The notes: generated from the sequence alone by a model not told the origin. Shown: positions 1-7,430, counted from the stretch's first letter. The stretch is 10,469 nucleotides of DNA from Chrysochromulina parva (GCA_002887195.1 PJAB01002109.1:1-10469); one strand, 5' to 3'. Numbers and translations: made by a program.

Positions 1-321
1 TACTCGATAGATCGCATGTAGTATGGTATTTATTTGTGTGTACCCCTAACCAGACCGTCGGCTTGGGAATGCCCGGTCTGGTCAGGGATTGGGGAAGAAT
101 AAAAGGCAAACCAACTCAATTACCTCTTCAATAACCATACAAAGAACAGCTGGAGCGGGAAGACAGCTCAGCCCCGAGCGACGTGGATCGTGGAATCGTT
201 ACCATTTTCGGAATTCAGCCCATCTCAAACAGAATCTCGCACGGCAATCTCAAAAACATGACATCAAGCCGTCACCGAGGTGTCCCCCCATCCATCCAGC
301 CGTCCTCCTGGCAAGTTCACA
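1..321. other. No gene seen; 3' flank of the GT47 gene
   Basis: Short open frames here look like random shadows with no recognisable domains. The stretch lies downstream of the GT47 stop codon and would hold its 3' UTR and terminator; no polyadenylation signal could be identified with confidence. Its one clear structure is the hairpin at 44-87. Confidence 0.5.
44..87. repeat. 14-bp inverted repeat (stem-loop)
   Basis: CCCTAACCAGACCG (44-57) and CGGTCTGGTCAGGG (74-87) are inverted copies with one mismatch (13/14) around a 16-base loop. In RNA the mismatch on the plus strand is A-C, and on the minus strand it would be a wobble T(U)-G pair. It lies 235 bp beyond the GT47 stop codon and could be a transcript 3' structure or the end of a small element. 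Confidence 0.75.
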
Positions 322-2000
322 TCACACAGGGTTCGATGAAGGTCGCGGATCGCTCGGTTGAAGCGAGCCAGGGCCCTTCCAGAGGCTGGCGCTGGGGCTG
401 GGCATCGGGGCGTCGGGGCAGGCGCGCGGCCCAACACAGCATGCGGCCTTCTGCTCGGCGGACATGCGAGCCGCATCGTCATCGAGGCTGAAACGGCTGC
501 TGCCGCGCGTGAGCGCGCTGAGGCAGCGGCGCCGTTGTTCATTGGACCACGCCACGTACTCGGGCGCTTCGCGACGGATGAGCGCAGCCACTACCTGTGG
601 GGAGGGTGAAGCGCCGTGGTGAGCATTTGCATGCAGGTCGCTTCGCGACGGATGAGCGCAGCCGCTACCTGCTCTACGGCGCCGTCCCGGGCACTCGGAG
701 CGAAGAGCAGTTTCGGACGCACGGCCCGCCACTGGCGCAGCATCTCGTCGAGCTTGGCGTCGGAGAGGGCCTCGACGAGCCTCGAGAGCGCGGCGGGCGT
801 CGCCTCGGGCACTTGCAGCGACATGCTCTCCCAGGGGAGCGTCTCGCCGAGCGGAAGGGTCGAGACATCATCAGCGAAGATGAGGAGGCAACCACTCGCG
901 ATCATGTGGCCGAGAGAGCCCGACCATCGCTGTGGGCTGTGGCCGGAGAGGAAGAGGCAGAAGGTCGCGTTCGTGAGGCCGCGCGCCGCGCTCTCGCGAT
1001 CCGAGGCACTCCCACCTTGCCCGATGCGCAGCTTCACCTTCGGCCACTGCCCCGCGCCGTACTCTCGTACGAAAGCCACGCGTGCCGGGTACGTGGAGTG
1101 TGCGTACGCTGCGGCTCCTTGCCAGAAGACGGTGCGTTGTCGCGCGCGGGCGTCGGCCGCGCTCGCCGGGATCGGTACGATTGGCCGGTCCGACTGCGGC
1201 GGGATCACCACGTCCCAGCTCGGCTCGAAGGCCAGGGGTCGACCTGGCATGAAGGCGCCCGCTACTTGTACGAAGACGCCGCGTCGCAGCTCGGCAAAGA
1301 GGGCGGGGTCGTGCTCTGCGATGCGGTACGCGCCCTTGTCCTGCGACCACACGAAGACGTGTCGGTGCGCCGCCGCGCGCCACGCCGGCTGCTCGCTCAG
1401 CCAGCCAAAGACGCGACGCACGTAGGCGACGCCCGCCTCCTCCGTCGCGCACGCCGCCGCCCGCCCGTCGCGGAACCATTTGCCCACCTGCAGCTCGCCA
1501 AGGCGCATGTGGCAGACGCTCGCGCAGCTGTACAGCAGTGGCACTACAAACCAGCGCGCCTCGTGCGCCTCGCGCGTCGTCCATGAAGAGGCGCGCAGCG
1601 CCTGGTGTGCCGCGTGCTCCGTCATGTAGCCTGGGTCCGCACGGCCAGCTCCCACGCCGCAGTAGCTGCACTCGGCTCCAGCGAGCGACGGCGGAATATC
1701 GTATACGTAGAGTAGCTTGTTGTGGTGATGATGGCCGCTCGTGCTGCCCTTCTCGACCGGCCTCGACTTGTCTGGACTCGTCCAGATCGCCGGGCTGAGG
1801 CTGGACGTGTCGGCCCGCAGGCAGGAAGTGCGTTTGAAGACGCTGTGGAGCGCCAGCATCACGACCAGCAGCGCAACATAGCCAGCCGCAGCGATTCGCC
1901 AGCTTGGTCGCGCCGGCGCCCAGCCGTGCACGGAGGCGTTGGCGTCGCCGCCAGCACCGACGACCGCATACTGCATGAGTACACGCAGCAAGCCGAACAT
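322..2000 (-). CDS. GT47 exostosin-like glycosyltransferase, type II membrane protein, two exons
   Basis: Probable Golgi glycosyltransferase of the exostosin (GT47) family, transferring a sugar from a nucleotide sugar to a glycan; the exact sugar cannot be read from sequence. Model: exon 1 2000-669 (444 codons), exon 2 594-322 (90 codons plus TGA), about 534 residues. A short N-terminal tail is followed by one hydrophobic helix (residues 36-54), a linker with GHHHHNK (89-95) and the exostosin fold: KLLYVYDIPP (95-104), ARWFVVPLLYSC (148-159), HVFVWSQDKG (214-223), DVVIPP (263-268), FCLFLSGHSPQRWSGSLGHM (347-366) and GCLLIFADD (370-378), followed by LPWESMSLQVPE. These match the family pattern of FCL..G, GC.PV...DD and a W.......VPE stretch. 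The start is an ATG; the next gene is divergent. Unspliced, the frame stops at 591-593 after an unrelated 17-residue tail; splicing keeps phase 0 and gives VVAALIRREAPEYVAW. The last ~80 residues are low-complexity and could be partly mis-modelled. Confidence 0.85.
565..671. repeat. 33-bp direct repeat flanking the GT47 intron
   Basis: Positions 565-597 and 639-671 match at 32 of 33 bases; the single difference is A590 versus G664. The offset of 74 bp equals the intron length exactly. Each copy carries the minus-strand AG|GT junction at the same place, so the donor and acceptor sites are copies of one original exon sequence. A weaker extension may exist (GCGCCGT at 529-535 and 611-617) but with an 8-bp change in spacing. 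Confidence 0.9.
595..668 (-). other. Intron of the GT47 gene, bounded by an exon duplication
   Basis: On the minus strand this reads CAG|GTAGCGGC ... CCCCACAG|GTAGTGGC. It is 74 bp, GT-AG and phase 0 at both ends. Exon 1 ends in ...GAVEQ and exon 2 resumes with VVAALIRREAPEY. The sequence after the donor and the sequence after the acceptor are copies of each other. Because 74 is not a multiple of 3, retention changes the frame and meets the stop at 591-593. The 3' part contains GCTCAC, a plausible branch-point context (yUnAy). Splicing is inferred, not observed. Confidence 0.75.
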
Positions 2001-2156
2001 CTGGTGTGAATGTCGAATTTTTAAACATTGGCTGTGAACGTCAAAGGCTGTGAATGTGAATGTTTAGTTTTTTAATCCCAAACCGTTTCGCAGGCGCGCC
2101 CAGCGCCAGCGCGCGTAGAGCTGCACCGCCCTTGACCGGAGTTTTCTTGGAGAAGC
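2001..2156. promoter_or_regulatory. Bidirectional promoter region with TGTGAA/TTCACA cluster
   Basis: This spacer separates the divergent ATG codons of the GT47 gene (2000) and the next gene (2157). It contains four TGTGAA copies (2005-2010, 2033-2038, 2049-2054, 2055-2060), read as TTCACA by the GT47 gene, one of them only 4 bases before its ATG. The section is also more AT-rich than its surroundings (runs of T and A near 2017-2025 and 2064-2073). No certain TATA box. The promoter role is inferred from position and from motif recurrence upstream of other genes here. Confidence 0.4.
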
Positions 2157-3776
2157 ATGCAAGCGCTGGGGGTATCAAACGTGCATATCAAACGCAAATG
2201 TCCGCAAAGGAGCAAAGGAGAAACGCCCCAAATGCCGCTGCCGGCTGTCGTGGCGGCGGCCTTAGGCATAGCGGCGGTGTTGACACCCTCGATGCGCAAC
2301 GTTCGCGACTGTCTCAAGCCCACCTCGGATTCGCACGCGTGGGCGACCGACATGAAAACTGGCATGCGCTTGGAAGCGGCGCAGGTGTTCGAACTCTTCT
2401 ACGTCTTCGATTGGCCTGGGCACAACGATACGGCCAGTGAGGGCTCTTGGTTTGCGACGCTGACGTGGCCAGACCATGTGATCATCACCAAGATTCGCGG
2501 CGACCGCGTGCACCCTGTTGACGATACGCTTGCAGCTCGTTACCCGGGGCTCTCCGAGTTCGCACTGGCGTCGATGGCATACTCAGTCCTCGGCAAGCCA
2601 CTTGCGAGCTTGAAGCTCCAGTTCGGTGCGTCGGCGGTGGCGCCTGTTGGACAGGGCTGGAAGGCCGACGATGCGCACGCGCAAGGTGTCACCATCGTCG
2701 GCAAGACGACGAATGTTCTGTACGATGACGCCATCAGAGATGCAAATGTGGTCCCGTACCCCAGGGTCGTCTGCCGCACGGCTGCCGAGAATGCCGTGTT
2801 GCTCACGCTGCCGCCGCCACCGCCGCGCCCGCCGCCACCATGGAGTCGACCCCCACCGCCCGCCGAGTGGGCCTCGCGCAATCCCTCGCGCCAACACCAA
2901 CCGCCACCGCGTAGCCCGAACCCAGATGGCCCGCAGGTGCCGTCCCAGGCGCCACGCCCCCCCGCGCGCATGGTGCTACTCGGCACCGGCAGCCATAACA
3001 GCGCCGACGATGCGGCGGTGGCGACTGCGACGGCGACTGAGACGGCGACCCTTTCTGAGAGGCCTGCTACTGAGCAGACCGCCGCCATCCCGCCGCCGCG
3101 CCCACTTCGGTGGATGGCGATGCTTTTGGCTTTTTCCGGCGTTGCCGTGGCTCTCGTGCGCCGGCTGCATGCACGGCTGCAGCAGACGGACCGCCACACG
3201 CCTGTGCTTGACTGGGTTGGTGTGCCACTGAGTCCCGATGGCTGCCGCCATCCAGCGTGTCGAGCAGCGCCCATAACAGCGCTCAAGGCCGACGCGAATG
3301 GAGGAGCAAGAGGGTTCAGCCAAGGGAGGGTCCACAGGGGAGGAGGCGATGGAGGAGGATATGATCTCGAGGACGTGGATGTGACAGATCATGTGGACGA
3401 TCCGCCGATCGCGCCTCGAGCGGCGCCTCGAGCGGCGCCTCGAGGCCTTGCTCAAGGCGCGACGCACTCGAAATGCATGCGCCAGCCAATCGCCGTTACG
3501 AGGGCCGGCGTCACGTCGAGGAGGGGCGCCGGGCCTGCAGCCGTTGAGCCTCAGCCCCGTGGCCGTGCGTTGGCAGCCACTTTCCCCGCAGCTGCTGCAG
3601 CCGCAGCCACAGCAGCGCCGGGATGCCACTTGAAGGGCGGGGCGGCGGTGCGTAGGGCGGTGGGCTCTCGAGCAGCCGCCCTCGCAGCATCGATGGGTGG
3701 TAGGGCAGATCAGGACGGATCCTGTCGCAGCGCGCGCGCCCGCGCCGGCGACGATACAGACCCACTGCTCGATTGA
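2157..3776 (+). CDS. Unrecognised single-pass membrane protein with poly-proline stalk
   Basis: I do not recognise this 539-residue protein. Visible parts: a basic N-terminus (KRKCPQRSK, residues 12-20), a hydrophobic stretch from M26 (PLPAVVAAALGIAAVLTP) fitting a signal peptide or anchor, a domain of about 150 residues (65-215) containing FELFYVFDWPGHN, WFATLTWPDHVIITKIRGD and YPGLSEFALASM, then a proline-rich stalk (216-270), a Thr/Ala-rich spacer, one transmembrane helix (about 318-334, MAMLLAFSGVAVALV followed by RR) and a tail of about 200 residues. The tail holds an acidic patch (YDLEDVDVTDHVDD), an APR repeat, poly-Ala, and ends DDTDPLLD, which fits an acidic dileucine sorting motif. 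The suggested topology is lumenal head, cytosolic tail. ATG 2157 gives a long n-region; ATG 2232 (M26) is an alternative start with a more typical signal peptide. The Ala/Arg-rich end could include mis-modelled intron. Confidence 0.6.
   Translation: MQALGVSNVHIKRKCPQRSKGETPQMPLPAVVAAALGIAAVLTPSMRNVRDCLKPTSDSHAWATDMKTGMRLEAAQVFELFYVFDWPGHNDTASEGSWFATLTWPDHVIITKIRGDRVHPVDDTLAARYPGLSEFALASMAYSVLGKPLASLKLQFGASAVAPVGQGWKADDAHAQGVTIVGKTTNVLYDDAIRDANVVPYPRVVCRTAAENAVLLTLPPPPPRPPPPWSRPPPPAEWASRNPSRQHQPPPRSPNPDGPQVPSQAPRPPARMVLLGTGSHNSADDAAVATATATETATLSERPATEQTAAIPPPRPLRWMAMLLAFSGVAVALVRRLHARLQQTDRHTPVLDWVGVPLSPDGCRHPACRAAPITALKADANGGARGFSQGRVHRGGGDGGGYDLEDVDVTDHVDDPPIAPRAAPRAAPRGLAQGATHSKCMRQPIAVTRAGVTSRRGAGPAAVEPQPRGRALAATFPAAAAAAATAAPGCHLKGGAAVRRAVGSRAAALAASMGGRADQDGSCRSARARAGDDTDPLLD
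3411..3445 (+). repeat. Three tandem 12-bp units, GCGCCTCGAGCG
   Basis: Two perfect copies (3411-3422, 3423-3434) and a partial third (3435-3445), each containing the palindrome CTCGAG. In the reading frame they encode the APRAAPRAAPR stretch of the tail of the unrecognised membrane protein. The 12-bp period keeps the frame, so copy number could vary without breaking the protein. Confidence 0.85.
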
Positions 3777-4252
3777 ATTAAGCACAGTATCCCTTCCTCG
3801 CGACGATTTCCCACTTCTTTCCCGCCATTAGGATTAGCGCGCTGCGTCCGCCGGCCCCGCCCCCCCACAAGCGCAACGCGGGCCCACGGCCACGCGCCGG
3901 GGGCCCCGCCCGGTACACCCACTCTACCCGTAGTCACACGCCAGGGCGCCGGTTGACCTCGATGGTGGCAGGCAAACCACTATGGGAACATGGAAGCGGC
4001 TCGTTCCGGATGACGTTTCGATTTCGGCACCTGTGAATACGAAATATAACAACAGACAACTTGAACCTATTACGTTTACGAAAGGACGAAGTACCCACCT
4101 CAACGCCGCGCGCATTCTCCGCGTCGTGTGTATTCTGAACGGGCATTAACAGTGTCGTAGAACCGGGTGTGTTCACACCAACATCGAAACGTTCACACAC
4201 GGTGTGCCGTTTTGTTCACACAAGACGGCGCCGTCACAGGCTCTGCCAGGAA
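3777..4252. other. Intergenic; promoter side of the SR/coiled-coil gene
   Basis: Nothing protein-like is convincing here. A very GC-rich block (about 3840-3915, CCCCGCC-type runs) is followed by a more balanced stretch. Close to the next ATG (4253) lie three GTTCACAC copies, listed separately. The short minus-strand open frames around 3924-4200 have no recognisable content. Confidence 0.45.
4171..4221 (+). promoter_or_regulatory. Three GTTCACAC repeats upstream of the SR/coiled-coil gene
   Basis: Identical octamers at 4171-4178, 4191-4198 and 4214-4221, with start-to-start spacings of 20 and 23 bp, end 31 bp before the ATG at 4253. The core TTCACA also clusters before the GT47 and presenilin starts, which suggests a promoter or 5' UTR element. 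Function is inferred from position only. Confidence 0.4.
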
Positions 4253-5029
4253 ATGCTCCGCAAGAAGAACGCTGCGTCTCGTGGGGTGCCCGCTTGGAAG
4301 CTGGCTATGGATGCAAGCTATGATGAGAGCGCGCCATTGCCGCCATTGCCGCTATTGCCACCACTCACCTCCGAGCGAGACCTCCGCACTGTAGATGATC
4401 GGCAGGATCACAGCCGCAGCAAAAGCGGAAGCCGAAGCCGAAGTCGCAGCCCACAGGCTGATGTATCACATCAGCAGGGAGCGACTGCAGCCGAAGATCC
4501 TCCAGAATCTGAGGCTTTAGAATTTGAGCCGTCGCTACGCTTCCTTGGGCCACGCCGAGGTCGTGTCTTCAGAGCGGGTATCCACGGCCTCGGGTACTAC
4601 ATCGACATCGGAACCGAGGCTGGCTCAGTGGCTGCCGAGTTCGAGAGGATGCGTGCTGCCATATCGGCATCGAGTAGCGATATAAGTTCAACCATCGATG
4701 ACGTGGACGCGCCGATAATGGCCGCCCATGCTTCGCATATGCGCGCACTCAAAGAGGCCGAGGACCAATCCGAGATGCTCGCAAAGGAGCTGGCCGCGTG
4801 GGGGCGTGCGTCCTCTTCACTGCGCCACGCGGCCGAGCAGTTGGAGGTGAGGCTCACAGAGCAGCTCCGACAGCTCATCGACATGCAGGACGATTGCTGC
4901 ACGGTGGAGGCCCGGTTGGCGTGCAAGTCAGTCATCGATCGGCTTCACAGCGTTGGCAAGAAGCTGCTTTGTGTCTCGCAAGAGGCCCGCTTGCGAGACA
5001 CAAAGAACTGTGAGCGGCGATCCACATGA
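4253..5029 (+). CDS. Unrecognised protein with SR-rich stretch and coiled coil
   Basis: A 258-residue protein from ATG 4253; the frame is open upstream to 4169 but has no earlier ATG. I cannot assign a family. Visible parts: a Pro/Leu run (LPPLPLLPPL, residues 29-38), a Ser/Arg-rich stretch (SRSKSGSRSRSRSP, 54-67) like the RS regions of splicing-related nuclear proteins, a compact Gly/aromatic motif (FRAGIHGLGYYIDIG, 106-120), and a helical, heptad-like region (about 155-235) rich in Ala, Glu, Leu and Gln (ALKEAEDQSEMLAKELAAW, then LEVRLTEQLRQLIDMQDD). There is no signal peptide or membrane helix, so a cytosolic or nuclear protein is likely. The last 20 codons overlap a perfect inverted repeat, so the true C-terminus is less certain. 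Its neighbour downstream is convergent. Confidence 0.65.
   Translation: MLRKKNAASRGVPAWKLAMDASYDESAPLPPLPLLPPLTSERDLRTVDDRQDHSRSKSGSRSRSRSPQADVSHQQGATAAEDPPESEALEFEPSLRFLGPRRGRVFRAGIHGLGYYIDIGTEAGSVAAEFERMRAAISASSSDISSTIDDVDAPIMAAHASHMRALKEAEDQSEMLAKELAAWGRASSSLRHAAEQLEVRLTEQLRQLIDMQDDCCTVEARLACKSVIDRLHSVGKKLLCVSQEARLRDTKNCERRST
4967..5005. repeat. Perfect 16-bp inverted repeat at the end of the SR/coiled-coil gene
   Basis: CTTTGTGTCTCGCAAG (4967-4982) and CTTGCGAGACACAAAG (4990-5005) are exact inverted copies around the 7-base loop AGGCCCG. It begins in the coding region about 60 bases before the stop codon at 5027-5029. As RNA it would form a very stable hairpin on either strand. It could mark the gene end, a regulatory hairpin, or a small palindromic insertion that replaced the original C-terminus. 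Confidence 0.95.
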
Positions 5030-5843
5030 TCCATGCACCGAAAACAGTCGTAGCCAAGTTCAAGCGAGGGCAAGGGATGAGTGGGGCTCTTATAAACATG
5101 AAAAATAGTAGACCACTCGAGCACACGATCGCTCCTTAGTCCGTTTTGGTCCCGTCCCCACGGCGCCGTGGACAGCGACCATGGCACGGACGCGTCCACG
5201 AGCGGGCTTGCTTGTGCTTCTGATCTCCATCTGCATCTCGCCTAAATCGCCCTGTGGGGGTTCTGGCCAGGTTTAACTCAGACTCATTGACATGCTTATT
5301 CGGAGGTTTGAGCTATCGTCTAAGGTCTATCGTGTATCGATAAGGCACATAACTCATAAGCTCAAACTCATAACTCATAACTCGTCGCTCTAGTCGACCG
5401 CTTTTGACCGCGGCCCGGCACCTCTTCAAGCTCAACGTACAATACAAAGCCACCGGGCCGAGCACGCATTGCCATTCGTCCCACTTTCCCTGGGAACTCT
5501 CTCATCATGAGCTCTCTTCCGGCTCGCCCCCCCCCCCCAACTTAACCAAGTCACCGTTCATCTTGCTTCCACATGCTCGTGCTTCCAGTGCTTCCATGAC
5601 ACATGACACACTCACGCTGTGTCTCATGGTCTCGTTGTATTGGTGTGTCGTTGTATCTCGTTGCCTCGTTCTACCGATGTATCTCGCGCGTTCGTGCTCA
5701 GGGGCTCTTGGCCTCTCCGATCCGTCAATTGCTCCGTCATCAAGGGCAGCCTGCCCGATCACAGGCAGCACTATAAGCGGCTTGCGAGTCATCTGCTTCA
5801 TCTTCACGAATGCTTCACAAATGCTTTGTATCGGCTGTTCGAT
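5030..5843. other. Convergent intergenic region, no gene seen
   Basis: This lies between the stop codons of two convergent genes and should hold both 3' UTRs. No open frame here resembles a protein. Simple sequence includes CATAACTC-like repeats (5348-5384), a run of ten C (5527-5536) and GTTGTAT/CTCGTT-rich sequence (about 5630-5680). Lower GC and loss of codon-like structure support a non-coding call. Confidence 0.5.
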
Positions 5844-7349
5844 TCATTTGTGGCCTAGAGTGAAAGGAGCATCTGTTCGCTTGGAATATTTGAACTCGCG
5901 GAACATGTTGGCGTCCACTTCATGTATGATATCAAGAATCTCTTGCGTGAACACAGTCTCCGGCGGTGGCGGTGTGTTAGCCGTCAGAGATGGATTGACT
6001 TTCGGAAGGCCAACGCGCGGAACGCCAAGATTGCCAAACGAGGTGATCATGGCCAGCCAATCATCCTGCATGTGCTCTGTGTGCAAGAAGAAGTCCACGT
6101 GGCTGCATGGGCGTCCACACGATTTTTCGATCTCCATGCTCTGAGATCTTGGCGCCGTGTTGACCGTGTTGACCGGCGCCCAGTCAGCCATTCTCGGCTG
6201 TCTCTTTGCACGTCGCATAAAGGTCAAGAAGTCGACGCTGCGATCAATACACGTGGCGGTGAACTGGCGGTTCTTGCAAGTACAGCACAAAACCCACGCG
6301 TAGGTGAAGAGGCTCTGCCAGTAGCTGTATGGATCCCTGATGCTGACCACAACCTTGGGCGCCCGCCCGCCATGGGTGCAAGCTGCTCTGCAGTGATCTA
6401 ATGCGCGCACGTTTGTGTGCCCCATGTTGATCCACATGACCTTGTCCCAGTCAGCTTGCCCTTCCGTGGCGCATTCGACAGCACTGCCACCCGTCTTGAC
6501 CACATGGACGTACATGATGATAGGCTTCGAATGTTTGTCCTCTTGGTTGCACCGAGCACATCGTTCGAACTCGGTGTTGTGGTGCTGTGCACAAAAAAAG
6601 GAGCCCTGCATGTAGTGCGGCACCGGTATCTTCAAAGGTGTGAGGATCAGCGGCGGTGGTGGGAATGGCAGCAAGTGTGGTGGTGGCCGTTCCCACCGCA
6701 CAATCGGTGTGAGCGGCGGCGGTGGTGAGATTGGCGGTGGTGGCGGCGGTGGTGCTGAGGACAGCGGCGGTGGTCGGAATGGCGGCGGTGGTAGGAACGG
6801 CGGTGGTGGTCGGAACGGCGACGGTGGTGGGATTGGCGGTGGTGGGATTGGCGGTGTACGCGGCAGAGGCAACCGAGGCTCCGGCGGCGGCAGCATGAAG
6901 AGCTGTACTGAGTTCGTCTCGTCCCGCGTGGCCCCATCATGAGCAGCACCTTGTGGCCGCAGCCCTGCTAGGGTGATGACCATCCCTGTGACCATCCCTG
7001 CAGTGATCAAGTTCATGATCAAGCAAATGCTGCCGCACGTGATCGTGGGCCGAAACGGTACGAACCGCTCCCCATGAAGCGTGAGAGCTTGCCCACCCAT
7101 AGGCAGTGGCTCATGCTCACTCAGATCTGCCGCCTGCCGTCCGTCGCGAGCTTGCACTCGCGTGGGCCTAGGCTGTTCGCTCGTCCCCGCACCTGGAGCT
7201 GGTTGTTGCTCGTGCTGACTTTGGCCACGCTGCTGCTGGACATTGGCCAGACAGTCGAGGTCCTCCTCCTGCTCGTCGTCTTCGGCCGCAGCAGTCTCCA
7301 AGGCAGCAAAGCCTTTCTTGCTTCGCTTTCGCTTAGGGAGGCTTGGCAT
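5844..7349 (-). CDS. Membrane-anchored sulfotransferase with poly-proline stem
   Basis: Likely transfers sulfate from PAPS to a glycan in the Golgi lumen. From ATG 7349 the protein has 501 residues; an upstream TTG at 7409 extends the frame but is not a credible eukaryotic start. Order: a basic then acidic cytosolic tail (KRKRSKK, 6-12; EDDEQEED, 23-30), one transmembrane helix (about 104-128), a proline-rich stem (153-243, many PPPP blocks) and the catalytic domain. IIMYVHVVKTGGSAVE (277-292) matches the PAPS 5'-phosphosulfate loop of the family (typically F.H..KTGGTS), KVVVSIRDPYSYWQSLF (332-348) matches the 3'-phosphate binding motif, and DFFLHTEHMQDDW (419-431) resembles the conserved D....E....D segment of Golgi carbohydrate sulfotransferases. 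The C-terminus (IIHEVDANMFREFKY) resembles the usual family ending. The substrate cannot be named. The next gene upstream (presenilin) is divergent. Confidence 0.82.
   Translation of the reverse strand: MPSLPKRKRSKKGFAALETAAAEDDEQEEDLDCLANVQQQRGQSQHEQQPAPGAGTSEQPRPTRVQARDGRQAADLSEHEPLPMGGQALTLHGERFVPFRPTITCGSICLIMNLITAGMVTGMVITLAGLRPQGAAHDGATRDETNSVQLFMLPPPEPRLPLPRTPPIPPPPIPPPSPFRPPPPFLPPPPFRPPPLSSAPPPPPPPISPPPPLTPIVRWERPPPHLLPFPPPPLILTPLKIPVPHYMQGSFFCAQHHNTEFERCARCNQEDKHSKPIIMYVHVVKTGGSAVECATEGQADWDKVMWINMGHTNVRALDHCRAACTHGGRAPKVVVSIRDPYSYWQSLFTYAWVLCCTCKNRQFTATCIDRSVDFLTFMRRAKRQPRMADWAPVNTVNTAPRSQSMEIEKSCGRPCSHVDFFLHTEHMQDDWLAMITSFGNLGVPRVGLPKVNPSLTANTPPPPETVFTQEILDIIHEVDANMFREFKYSKRTDAPFTLGHK
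6621..6893 (-). repeat. Poly-proline-encoding GGTGG-rich repetitive stretch
   Basis: On the plus strand this is a succession of GGCGGTGGT-type units, some as about 18-bp near-repeats around 6768-6850; on the coding minus strand it encodes the PPPP/PFRPPPP stem of the sulfotransferase. Units are mostly multiples of 3, keeping the frame. Poly-proline stems of this kind are typical of hydroxyproline-rich surface proteins of algae; hydroxylation here is inference. Confidence 0.8.
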
Positions 7350-7430
7350 GGTGCGAGCCCTCAGTTGTAGAGACTCCAGCGGATGGCGCGTGCGGTTTCT
7401 CTCGTGCAATGGTGCAAATTAAATTCATTT

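Noticed and set aside
597..1586. Long plus-strand open frames antisense to the GT47 gene
   Set aside because: GC-rich antisense shadows; no domain, Arg-rich composition, while the minus strand carries clear GT47 motifs.
871..2028. Second long minus-strand frame (385 codons) over the GT47 gene
   Set aside because: Shifted shadow with Arg/Gly-rich random composition; GT47 motifs are all in the other minus-strand frame.
2154..2168. GCATGCAAGCGCT at the start of the orphan membrane protein, similar to the intron element core
   Set aside because: Only about 13 bases with a mismatch, and TGCATGC-type words recur across the window; too short to claim kinship.
2540..3785. Minus-strand open frames opposite the unrecognised membrane protein
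   Set aside because: Arg/Ser/Cys-rich and without motifs; the plus frame has signal, stalk and membrane helix in sensible order.
5404..6144. Plus-strand 246-codon open frame overlapping the sulfotransferase end
   Set aside because: Does not begin with a convincing start and overlaps antisense to conserved sulfotransferase sequence; looks like 3' UTR read-through.
7349..7409. Longer sulfotransferase starting at TTG 7409
   Set aside because: Non-ATG start with no support; ATG 7349 gives a typical basic cytosolic tail.
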